From: Butyrivibrio sp. NC3005
GTDB taxonomy: Bacteria > Bacillota > Clostridia > Lachnospirales > Lachnospiraceae
DNA: 64,000 nucleotides
Assembly: GCF_000424545.1 (NCBI RefSeq)
Contig: NZ_KE384209.1
Location: forward strand, 3,149 to 67,148
Direction of reading: 5' to 3'
A model generated the notes under the pieces. That model searched no databases. It was not told where the DNA came from and was given only the letters and a program-made list of their open reading frames with translations. The position numbers and the translations under genes were made by a program. Positions 35,952-44,146 of this stretch are shown in pieces. Within the stretch, counting starts at the first letter, position 1. Each line of letters begins with the position of its first letter.

Positions 35952-36974
35952 ATGGTATACGGAATAGTTGGAGCTTCAGGAGTCATAGGAAGTAAGGTTT
36001 CTGAATACCTTGAGAATAAAGGAAAAAATATTCTTAAAGCAGGTCGTCATTATTCTTTTTCTGGAAATGAGTATTGTCTTGATGTGTACAAAGAAGATGA
36101 GGTAAGAGAATTTGTTTCCAAATGCGATGTTGTAATTAATTGTTCTGGTCCATCTATGAAGACTTCAAAAAGTATTCTTCCTGAATGTCTAAATCAGGGT
36201 AAGGATTATATAGATGCCTTTGGATGGATGCCTGATATAACAAAGGTTTACATAGGAAACTGTAGAGTAGTTCTTAATGCAGGAATGGTTCCCGGTCTTC
36301 CGGGAATCCTTGCTGCATATATGAAAAACTATGGCGCAGAAAAGCTTATACTCTATAGCGGAGGTCTTGAAGAAGGCAGCAGGGCATCACTTGAAGATAT
36401 GCTGGAAACAAGTATTAACGGATATAGTAAACCGGGATTTATTGTAGAAAATGGAGAGCTAAAAAGACTTTCTGAGCCAAATCTGTTACTTGATGAAAGT
36501 ATCAATCTTCCAGAAGAATGTGAAATCAGTCCTTTATATACGGCTGAAATTGAAGAAATAAATAATATTTTAGGTTTTGGTAATATAGAGAACTATAATA
36601 TTTTTCCAAATAAAAAAATGAGATCTTATTTGATGGAAGGCTGTATGAAATATAGTCAGGTAAAAAGCAAAGAAGAACAGGAATCTGTAATCGAAGATAT
36701 ACTGGGAAAACTAAAAAAAGTCTGTGAAAATAAATCTTTCTGGTACAGATTTTACTTAAAGGCTGTTTCTGAATATGAAACGCAAGTTATTGATATTAAA
36801 ACCGATAATAGTGCGGTTATCACATCGACAGTTATAGGTCACATTGCTAAAAGGCTTTGTGAAAAAAAGTTTGATGCAGGTTTTTATAGACCATTTGAGA
36901 TAGCTGATGGACAAGAATTATTAGATGAACTTCAAAGTGAAGGAATTGATATAAATATTTATGGGGAAATATAG
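35952..36974 (+). CDS. Saccharopine-dehydrogenase-like NAD(P)-dependent reductase
   Basis: A 340-residue protein with an N-terminal Rossmann motif IVGASGVIGSKV, CDVVINCSGP (near 58-67) and NAGMVPGLPGILAAY (near 113), the pattern of the saccharopine dehydrogenase NAD(P)-binding group. Its ATG directly follows the stop of NRPS 1. It is a second reductase beside the thiazolinyl imine reductase. It may reduce another ring, or a C=N or C=O of the product. Which bond it acts on is not deducible from sequence. Confidence 0.75.
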   Translation: MVYGIVGASGVIGSKVSEYLENKGKNILKAGRHYSFSGNEYCLDVYKEDEVREFVSKCDVVINCSGPSMKTSKSILPECLNQGKDYIDAFGWMPDITKVYIGNCRVVLNAGMVPGLPGILAAYMKNYGAEKLILYSGGLEEGSRASLEDMLETSINGYSKPGFIVENGELKRLSEPNLLLDESINLPEECEISPLYTAEIEEINNILGFGNIENYNIFPNKKMRSYLMEGCMKYSQVKSKEEQESVIEDILGKLKKVCENKSFWYRFYLKAVSEYETQVIDIKTDNSAVITSTVIGHIAKRLCEKKFDAGFYRPFEIADGQELLDELQSEGIDINIYGEI

Positions 36975-36975
36975 G

Positions 36976-37965
36976 ATGAGTAAAGTAAGAGTATTACTGT
37001 GTGGAACTGTTTTTGGAAGTATTTATCTAGATGGGATAAAGAATTTAGATAATTGGGAGCTTTGCGGAATATTATCTAGAGGAAGTGATCGTTCAGTTAA
37101 AATCTCTCAGGAAATGGGTGTCCCGTTATATAAAGATGTATGTGATGTTCCGGAAGGAATGTTTGACGTAGCATTTGTTGTAATTCGTTCAGGAATCGTA
37201 GGCGGGGAGGGCCAAAAGATATCTGAAAAGCTTCTTGATAAACATATAAATGTGGTGCAGGAGCAACCGGTTCATGCTGATGAAGCTGCCGTTTTATTAA
37301 AAAGTGCGCTAAAGAATAATGTTTCTTATATTGTAAATACCTTTTATCCATATATGGAGTCTTCGACTGCATTTCATGAAAAACTTTCTGAGATTAGAGA
37401 AAACAATCAGATTATTAGTATAGATGGATGCTGTTCTCTTCCTGTGCTTTTGCCATTTATAGATCAGATTGGAAGAACAGCAGGCCTTCTTAGACCATGG
37501 AGTATAGAAAATGTCTTTTCAAACGGGGCATGTGACTTTGTTACAGGCAAAATAAGCGGGATCCCGTTTTCTATAAGAATTCAGGGAAGAAAGAGTGAAA
37601 GCAAGAATCAGGCTTTTGTTCTAAATCAAATAAATGTTATGACTTCATCGGGAAATCTTATAATGACCGATGTTAATGATCAGGTTATCTGGATGAAGAA
37701 ACCCTATGTTGTAGAAGAGTTTATAAAGAACGGAAGAGAAGATGATGAAAAAGACGTTTACGCATCTGAGATGATTTATGATGCCGGAACGAAAAAATAT
37801 TCTTTTCTTTATAAAAATATATGGCCAAAAGCAGTTGAAAATTTTCTTATACAGAACAAAGAGTTAATTCTTTCTCGAGAAAGAGACATAGGGTATATGC
37901 AGTACTATTTATCTGTTTGTAGTTTTTGGAAAGAGTTGTATAAAAAGTTGGAGGAGCTTGACTAA
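36976..37965 (+). CDS. Thiazolinyl imine reductase (Irp3/YbtU/PchG-like)
   Basis: A 329-residue oxidoreductase that reduces one carrier-bound thiazoline to thiazolidine with NADPH. The diagnostic blocks are present: VRVLLCGTVFGSIYLDGI, CGILSRGSDRS, AFVVIRSGIVGGEG, VQEQPVHADE and NTFYPYM. I start it at ATG 36976, with GGGGA at 36963-36967 as ribosome binding site; an ATG at 36961 is also in frame but lies within the previous gene. It overlaps NRPS 2 by one base (TAATG). Confidence 0.88.
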   Translation: MSKVRVLLCGTVFGSIYLDGIKNLDNWELCGILSRGSDRSVKISQEMGVPLYKDVCDVPEGMFDVAFVVIRSGIVGGEGQKISEKLLDKHINVVQEQPVHADEAAVLLKSALKNNVSYIVNTFYPYMESSTAFHEKLSEIRENNQIISIDGCCSLPVLLPFIDQIGRTAGLLRPWSIENVFSNGACDFVTGKISGIPFSIRIQGRKSESKNQAFVLNQINVMTSSGNLIMTDVNDQVIWMKKPYVVEEFIKNGREDDEKDVYASEMIYDAGTKKYSFLYKNIWPKAVENFLIQNKELILSRERDIGYMQYYLSVCSFWKELYKKLEELD

Positions 37966-40900
37966 TGAGAGATTTTTTGAATAGATGCAAAGAAAAAGGA
38001 ATTCTTATTTCTTTGAAGGATGGAAAGAATTTATCTTATAGAACTACAAAAGGGGCTATTGAGAAGGAAACAATTAGATATCTAAGAGAACATAAGAGTG
38101 AGCTTATTGATTTATTAAGAGAAAATAACGAGAGTGAGCAGATTAAAGTTAAAAAGAAAGAAGTTAATATAGAGGATCAAAAGAAAAACTATGATGTAAG
38201 TGAGAATAAAGAGGCTTGTATGTTTCCACTTACTGATATTCAGAGTGCATATCTGTCCGGCCGAAGCAGAAATTATGAACTTGGGGGTACTGGATGCTAT
38301 ACATATCTTATTTTGAAGACTGATAAGCTTGATGCTTCTTTATTTGAAGAGGCCTGGCATAAAGTTATCGAAAACCATGATATGTTAAGAGCTGTAATAA
38401 CCAAAGAAGGGCAGCAGTATATTAAAGAAAATGTTGAACTTCCTAAGCTTTGTATATATGAATCTGATACAGATGATATTGAAAATTCAGAAACGGAGAA
38501 AGAGATTCGCAGAAAACTGGAAACTTATGATTTTGATATTGAAAGTTTTCCAATGCACAAGATAATTCTTCATCAAGGCAGTAAAGAAAGTATTGTTCAC
38601 TTTTGTACAGATATGCTTATAGCGGATTATATAAGCATAAATGTTATATTAGATGATATTTTCAGCTATTATAAAAATCAAACTTTTATTCATGCAGGTA
38701 AAGGCGTAAGTTTTAGAAAGACTGTAGAGGATAAGAATAAAAAAGGCTATAGAGAAAAGTCTGAGGATTACTGGAAGAATAAAATAAGTACGCATGAATT
38801 CAGAAAGCCTCAGCTCCCTGTTAGAAGCGTTATAAGTACAGATAACGTGAAATTTACAAGACATGGATATATGCTTGGTAAAGATGATTTTATGAGTCTT
38901 AAGAATCTTTGCAAAAAGAACAATGTAACTGTTTCAAATACTATTCTTGCAGTATATGCAAGTGTTCTTTCCAAGTGGTCTGAAAACAGACAATTCTGTA
39001 TTAATGTAACTCTTATGGATAGAGGCGTACAGGAACTTGATACGGTAGGCGATTATACATCTGTTGACATTTTGGCAGTAGATACGAAAGATAAGACTTT
39101 TAGCGAGCTTGTACATGAAATTGGGATAGATATTCTGACTGATATGTCATATATGGATTATACAGGTGTTGATGTTCTTAGACAGGTTAGAAGAACAAGT
39201 TCTGACAATAACATCTTCCCTGTGGTATTTACCAGTACAGTAGGTGAGAGTAAAGAGGATGAGAAGAAGGATTATACGGTAATCGGTGGAATCAGTAGAA
39301 CTCCGCAGGTATGGATAGATTGTCAGATGATTTCTATCGGAAATGAACTTGATATTCACTGGGATGTCAGGGATGGAGTATTTGAAGAGAATGTTATAAA
39401 TGATATTTTTGATGCTTTCAAAAATGCAATCAGATTCATTTTATCTGAGGATAACTGGAATAGTAAAAATATAGCACGAGCATGTAAGCATCAGCTTGAA
39501 AAAAGAGGAAGTTATTGCACACAGGATGAATCATTGAAAGGGCACATGCTATATGAAGGTTTCATTAATAATGTTAAAGCTAACCCTGATAAAAGAGCAA
39601 TTATTTATAATGACAAGGTGTACACTTATGGAGATTTGGCTTTATATGCATCTTCTATTCAGAAAAAGCTCAAAGAAGCAGGAATTAAAGAAAAAGACAC
39701 AGTAGCAATCATTGAAGAAAGAGGTGTTCTTCAAAGCGCTTCAGCTCTGGCAGTTCTATTACTTGGTGCAATATTTGTACCAATTGATATTAATCAGCCT
39801 TTTAACAGACAAAAAGCTATAGTAGATCAGAGCAGCGCAAGCTACGTTCTTGTATCTGATAACAAGGCAGATTTTGTAGATGCGTTTGGCGATAAGCTTT
39901 TTTGTGTATCATCAATTACAAAATCAAATGAAGATGAATTAATTATTGCTGATACAAGACCTGATTCAACAGCATATATTATTTTTACTTCAGGAACGAC
40001 TGGAGTTCCAAAGGGAGTAATGATTTCACATCAGTCTGCACAGAATACTCTTTTGGATATTAATAAGAGATTTGGAGTTGGTGAAAATGATGTTTTCCTT
40101 GCTCTTACCAAACTATCTTTTGACCTTTCAATTTATGATATGTTCGGAAGTATGGATGCTGGTGCAACGGTAGTAATACCAAAGGAAAGCAACGCAGTTA
40201 ATCCATCTGACTGGGTAAAGCTTATCAAAAAATATGGTGTAACTATCTGGAATTCAGTGCCGGCTTTACTAAAAATGCTGTATTCTGAGGTAAAACTGCA
40301 GGATAAAGATAGTATTGAAAGTCTTAAGCTTATTCTACTTTCCGGGGATGTAATAGATGTGTCACTGCCTTCAAAAACAGCGGAGTATCTAAGTGACTAT
40401 AAGCTTATAAGTTTAGGCGGTGCTACAGAAGGATCTGTGTGGTCGATTTTCTATGATATTACAGGTCTTAGAGATGAAACAATTCTTCCATACGGAATAC
40501 CATTGTCAAATCAGAAAATGTATGTACTAGATGATGACTTATCTGAGTCTGCGAATATGGTAAAAGGAGAAATCTGTATAGGAGGATATGGCGTTGCGCA
40601 AGGATATTATGGAGATAAAGAATTAACTGATTCCAAGTATATTGTTATTGAAGATAAAAATGACAGAGTCTTTAGAACAGGTGATGTAGGATATATAAGA
40701 TCTGATGGAATCATGATGATAAATGGAAGAAAAGATAATCAGATCAAGATCAATGGTAACCGTGTTGAAACAGGTGAGATAGAAAGTGTTATAAGATCAA
40801 CTGGTGAAGTGGAAAACGTTGTTGTTTACTATCATAAGACAGGGCACTCAGGAAAGCTTTTTGCATTTTTAGAGCCAGGTTATGAAGAAACAAAAGACTC

Positions 40901-43520
40901 CTCATTGATGATAAAAGACTTGGAAAAAGAAGGCCAAAGTGAACTTGATATAATTGACAGAGATGGATTTACAAGATGGAGAAAACAGTCCGATGTTGCT
41001 GCCTTATCTGATATGATGGCTCTTTTTACTGATATAGGTATTTTTACAGAGAAGGACAAAGTATATTCAAGGCAGCAGATTCATGATGCGGCTAAAGAAA
41101 CAGAGGAGTTTCATTCTATTATTGATAGATTCCTAAGGGCAATGGAGCAGGCAGGAATAATAGAAAAAGTTGAAGAGGGATATCAGGTAACAAAAAAAGC
41201 CAAGCCTTATTATGATCGTGAAAAGAACTGGGATGAATTCATGAGAATTGGTGATGAAATTGATTATGGTCATGTTCTTATGGAATATCAACGACAGTCT
41301 GGAAAACACATAAAAGAGCAGATTAGAGGGGAAATTGCCGGTATTTCGTTGTTCTTCCCAAAAGGAGATACAACGGTTGCAGAAGCCGCATATAGAAATA
41401 ATATAATCAACCTTAGACTTAACAATATTGTTTCTGATATTATTAACCGTTTGGGAGAAAGAAATATTTCAATTCTCGAGGTTGGAGCCGGAGTAGGTGG
41501 AACGACTACTACTGTACTTAATAGACTAAAGAATAGAAATATCAAGTACTGCTTTACTGATGTTTCGCAGTTTTTTATCAATAAAGCAAAGGATAGATAC
41601 AAAGAATATGACAATATGTCCTATATGCTTATGGATATTAACAGGGATTATACCAAGCAGGGATTTAAGGATAAGTCTTATGACGTTATTCTTTGTGCTA
41701 ATGTACTTCATAACTCTCACAACATTGGTGAGAATCTTTCAAAGCTTAAAAAGCTTTTAAAAGATGATGGATATATTATTATTATCGAAGCCACAAAGGA
41801 ATCTTATCTTCTTACAACGTCACTTGAACTTAAGGGTGGTTTGGATGGATTTACTGATCATAGAAGAGGCGGAATAGATGTGTTTACTTCTGAAGATAAG
41901 TGGATAGAGCTTATCAAAGAAGCCGGATACAAATACTATTTCACACTGCCAGAAAGAAGTGACGAGCTTGCGGAATGTGGTCAGAGTGTTTTTCTATGTG
42001 GTAACGAGACAAAATCAGGTAAACCAAAGGTTAAACACAAGGTAAATGTCGAGTATATAGAAAAAACTATGGCATCTAAACTTCCTAAGTATATGATTCC
42101 TGATCAGATAGAGATACTTGATAGTATTCCTTTGTCTACTAATGGAAAGATAGACAGGAAAGAACTTGATAAAATATGTGCTGATAGATTAAAGGTTTCT
42201 TTAAAAATAAATGAGAGTAAGAAATCTAATCTTTCAGGATTAAGCAAGAGTGTTGCTGGTATATGGGAACAGGTTCTTGGTATAAGCGGAGTAACTTCCA
42301 AGGATAATTTCTATTATGTTGGAGGCGATTCACTTCTTATAACTCAGGTAGTTTCCAAACTTAGAGAAAATTATAAAGAATTAGAAAAACTTCCATGGGA
42401 TGAACTTATGCAGATTGTCCTTAATAATCCAACTGTAGAAGGAATGGCTGATAGCATTGGAATGTATATTGCAGATGATAACAGTCAGGGAAAAATAAAA
42501 GAAAAGGATTATGAGGAGGGTAATAGAAGGCAGCTTTTAGATAAAACATCCAGTAATAAATCTCTAGATTTATCAGATAGCTGCGTAAGAGTTTACCGTG
42601 ATAATCCGGAAAACAGAAGATGTGTTCAGGCATATATGCATGCAGGAACAGGAAGACTTGTGGATTATGATAGTCTTATTCCACAGATTCTAAAGAACAC
42701 AGGAGATGATGTTTCAGTAATAGGATTTATGTATGGAAATTCCAACGAATATCTTGATATTCCTGCAGAAAGACTGGTAAAGGAAAGAGCTGCAAAATAT
42801 GCTGAAATCCTTTTGGGAATGAATGCAAAAGAATATGAAATTATAGGATATTGTGTGGGAGGATTTATTGCTGTTGAAACAGCCAGAATTCTATTGGAGA
42901 AAGGCAAAAAAGTTCACAATGTTTATATGATTTCATCAGAGCAGGCAACTCACAAAATTAGTAACAGACTTATTACTGAAATGGCATACGGCGTTGCTGT
43001 AGGACTTGACGTATCTCTTGCCGGATACAATTTCGATACCTATGAGATGAAGGCTGCAATGTCAGATATTCTCAAAGACGAGAACAGAGATATCAGAAAC
43101 TCTGAACTTGTAACTCTATCTGGCAGATATAAGAGTCTTGGAAGAATGTTCCTTAGCCTTATAGATAAAGAGCATGATGAAAGACTTAAAGATATTTTCG
43201 AAAAGGCAGGTGGATCAAAATTCAACGGAGATGAAAGTACATTTGCCATGTTCAGTGTACTTTACAGAATATTTGAACATACATTTAGAGGTATGTCAGA
43301 ATATTCATTTAATGAATACTACCTTGGAAATGTAGTATATATGGATGCCCCAACAGATTTTTCATTCTATCCAGTTACGAGAAAGCTGAACAAGGTAGAA
43401 GATATCTGTATCGGAAACTTTGAGAAGATTCGTATTCCAGGAAATCATGCAACTTGCCTTGATGGTAATAATTACCTGATTGTATTTGATGAGATTAAGA
43501 AAAGAAGCTGCTGCTTCTAA
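37965..43520 (+). CDS. Siderophore NRPS 2: docking-Cy-A[MT]-PCP-TE (PchF-like)
   Basis: A 1851-residue synthetase with the architecture of pyochelin PchF. Residues 1-55 resemble a TubC-type docking domain. Cy (about 86-508) has DMLIADYIS near 214 and TPQVWIDCQ. The A domain has TSGTTGVPKG near 675 and the code D-L-Y-N-L-S-L-V-W-K, one change from the cysteine code. The inserted methyltransferase (about 1000-1340) has an intact SAM motif EVGAGVGGTT near 1171. PCP GGDSL lies near 1455. The C-terminal thioesterase (about 1540-1851) has GYCVGG near 1627, a Cys in place of the usual Ser nucleophile, and His in GNHAT. It should add, cyclise and methylate the third cysteine and release the product. 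Confidence 0.92.
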   Translation: MRDFLNRCKEKGILISLKDGKNLSYRTTKGAIEKETIRYLREHKSELIDLLRENNESEQIKVKKKEVNIEDQKKNYDVSENKEACMFPLTDIQSAYLSGRSRNYELGGTGCYTYLILKTDKLDASLFEEAWHKVIENHDMLRAVITKEGQQYIKENVELPKLCIYESDTDDIENSETEKEIRRKLETYDFDIESFPMHKIILHQGSKESIVHFCTDMLIADYISINVILDDIFSYYKNQTFIHAGKGVSFRKTVEDKNKKGYREKSEDYWKNKISTHEFRKPQLPVRSVISTDNVKFTRHGYMLGKDDFMSLKNLCKKNNVTVSNTILAVYASVLSKWSENRQFCINVTLMDRGVQELDTVGDYTSVDILAVDTKDKTFSELVHEIGIDILTDMSYMDYTGVDVLRQVRRTSSDNNIFPVVFTSTVGESKEDEKKDYTVIGGISRTPQVWIDCQMISIGNELDIHWDVRDGVFEENVINDIFDAFKNAIRFILSEDNWNSKNIARACKHQLEKRGSYCTQDESLKGHMLYEGFINNVKANPDKRAIIYNDKVYTYGDLALYASSIQKKLKEAGIKEKDTVAIIEERGVLQSASALAVLLLGAIFVPIDINQPFNRQKAIVDQSSASYVLVSDNKADFVDAFGDKLFCVSSITKSNEDELIIADTRPDSTAYIIFTSGTTGVPKGVMISHQSAQNTLLDINKRFGVGENDVFLALTKLSFDLSIYDMFGSMDAGATVVIPKESNAVNPSDWVKLIKKYGVTIWNSVPALLKMLYSEVKLQDKDSIESLKLILLSGDVIDVSLPSKTAEYLSDYKLISLGGATEGSVWSIFYDITGLRDETILPYGIPLSNQKMYVLDDDLSESANMVKGEICIGGYGVAQGYYGDKELTDSKYIVIEDKNDRVFRTGDVGYIRSDGIMMINGRKDNQIKINGNRVETGEIESVIRSTGEVENVVVYYHKTGHSGKLFAFLEPGYEETKDSSLMIKDLEKEGQSELDIIDRDGFTRWRKQSDVAALSDMMALFTDIGIFTEKDKVYSRQQIHDAAKETEEFHSIIDRFLRAMEQAGIIEKVEEGYQVTKKAKPYYDREKNWDEFMRIGDEIDYGHVLMEYQRQSGKHIKEQIRGEIAGISLFFPKGDTTVAEAAYRNNIINLRLNNIVSDIINRLGERNISILEVGAGVGGTTTTVLNRLKNRNIKYCFTDVSQFFINKAKDRYKEYDNMSYMLMDINRDYTKQGFKDKSYDVILCANVLHNSHNIGENLSKLKKLLKDDGYIIIIEATKESYLLTTSLELKGGLDGFTDHRRGGIDVFTSEDKWIELIKEAGYKYYFTLPERSDELAECGQSVFLCGNETKSGKPKVKHKVNVEYIEKTMASKLPKYMIPDQIEILDSIPLSTNGKIDRKELDKICADRLKVSLKINESKKSNLSGLSKSVAGIWEQVLGISGVTSKDNFYYVGGDSLLITQVVSKLRENYKELEKLPWDELMQIVLNNPTVEGMADSIGMYIADDNSQGKIKEKDYEEGNRRQLLDKTSSNKSLDLSDSCVRVYRDNPENRRCVQAYMHAGTGRLVDYDSLIPQILKNTGDDVSVIGFMYGNSNEYLDIPAERLVKERAAKYAEILLGMNAKEYEIIGYCVGGFIAVETARILLEKGKKVHNVYMISSEQATHKISNRLITEMAYGVAVGLDVSLAGYNFDTYEMKAAMSDILKDENRDIRNSELVTLSGRYKSLGRMFLSLIDKEHDERLKDIFEKAGGSKFNGDESTFAMFSVLYRIFEHTFRGMSEYSFNEYYLGNVVYMDAPTDFSFYPVTRKLNKVEDICIGNFEKIRIPGNHATCLDGNNYLIVFDEIKKRSCCF

Positions 43521-43580
43521 GATGTCTATAACCAATTACAGGATTGTAGCATGCTTATATAATAATTCCTGTATTTAACA

Positions 43581-43619
43581 AAAATCTATTAGGATCGTGT
43601 CGGTTCTAATAGATTTTTT
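43581..43619 (+). terminator. Terminator of the siderophore operon
   Basis: AAAATCTATTAG at 43581-43592 pairs exactly with CTAATAGATTTT at 43606-43617 and continues in T. A weaker stem (ACAGGA with TCCTGT) precedes it. Confidence 0.85.
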
Positions 43620-43782
43620 GGTAAAAAAATAAAGAATTTATAAAATATTCCGATATATGAGTGTAGAGTATTAGTATCTGGGATTTCTAATTTTGTACTA
43701 TAGTGAATCCTGAAAAATTTTTATCCTTGTCATAGTAGATTAATGGGAAAGAGTATTAAAAGAAGCGAAAGGAGAAGTGAGT

Positions 43783-44082
43783 ATGCTTAACATTGAGAAA
43801 AATGCAGTGGCAGATAAGTTAGAGGTGATTCTTTCGGGAAGACTTGATACAGCAACAGCACCTCAACTAGAGAGTGAATTAAAAGATGCATTAAATGAGG
43901 TAAAGGAACTTGTATTTAATCTTGCTGATTTGGAGTATATTTCATCTGCCGGACTACGAGTTCTTCTTTCAGTCCAAAAGGTAATGAATAAGAATGGAAA
44001 TATGGTAGTAACGAATGCTTCTGATGAAGTAAAAGAGATATTCGAGGTTACCGGTTTTTCAGATATTCTTACAATTGAGTAA
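43783..44082 (+). CDS. STAS-domain anti-anti-sigma factor (RsbV/SpoIIAA-like)
   Basis: A 99-residue single STAS domain. The phosphorylatable serine motif ISSAGLR lies near residues 54-60. In partner switching the unphosphorylated form binds an RsbW-type kinase and frees its target. ATG 43783 follows AAAGGAG by 8 bases; the GTG at 43777 is too close to that site. It is first in a run of signalling genes, 65 bp ahead of a MATE protein with an RsbW-like domain, a natural partner. Confidence 0.87.
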   Translation: MLNIEKNAVADKLEVILSGRLDTATAPQLESELKDALNEVKELVFNLADLEYISSAGLRVLLSVQKVMNKNGNMVVTNASDEVKEIFEVTGFSDILTIE

Positions 44083-44146
44083 ATCTAGACTATCGTCTTA
44101 ATTGTTACATGAATTTGCGAAGAATATAAAGCCGGAGAAAAAGAGT

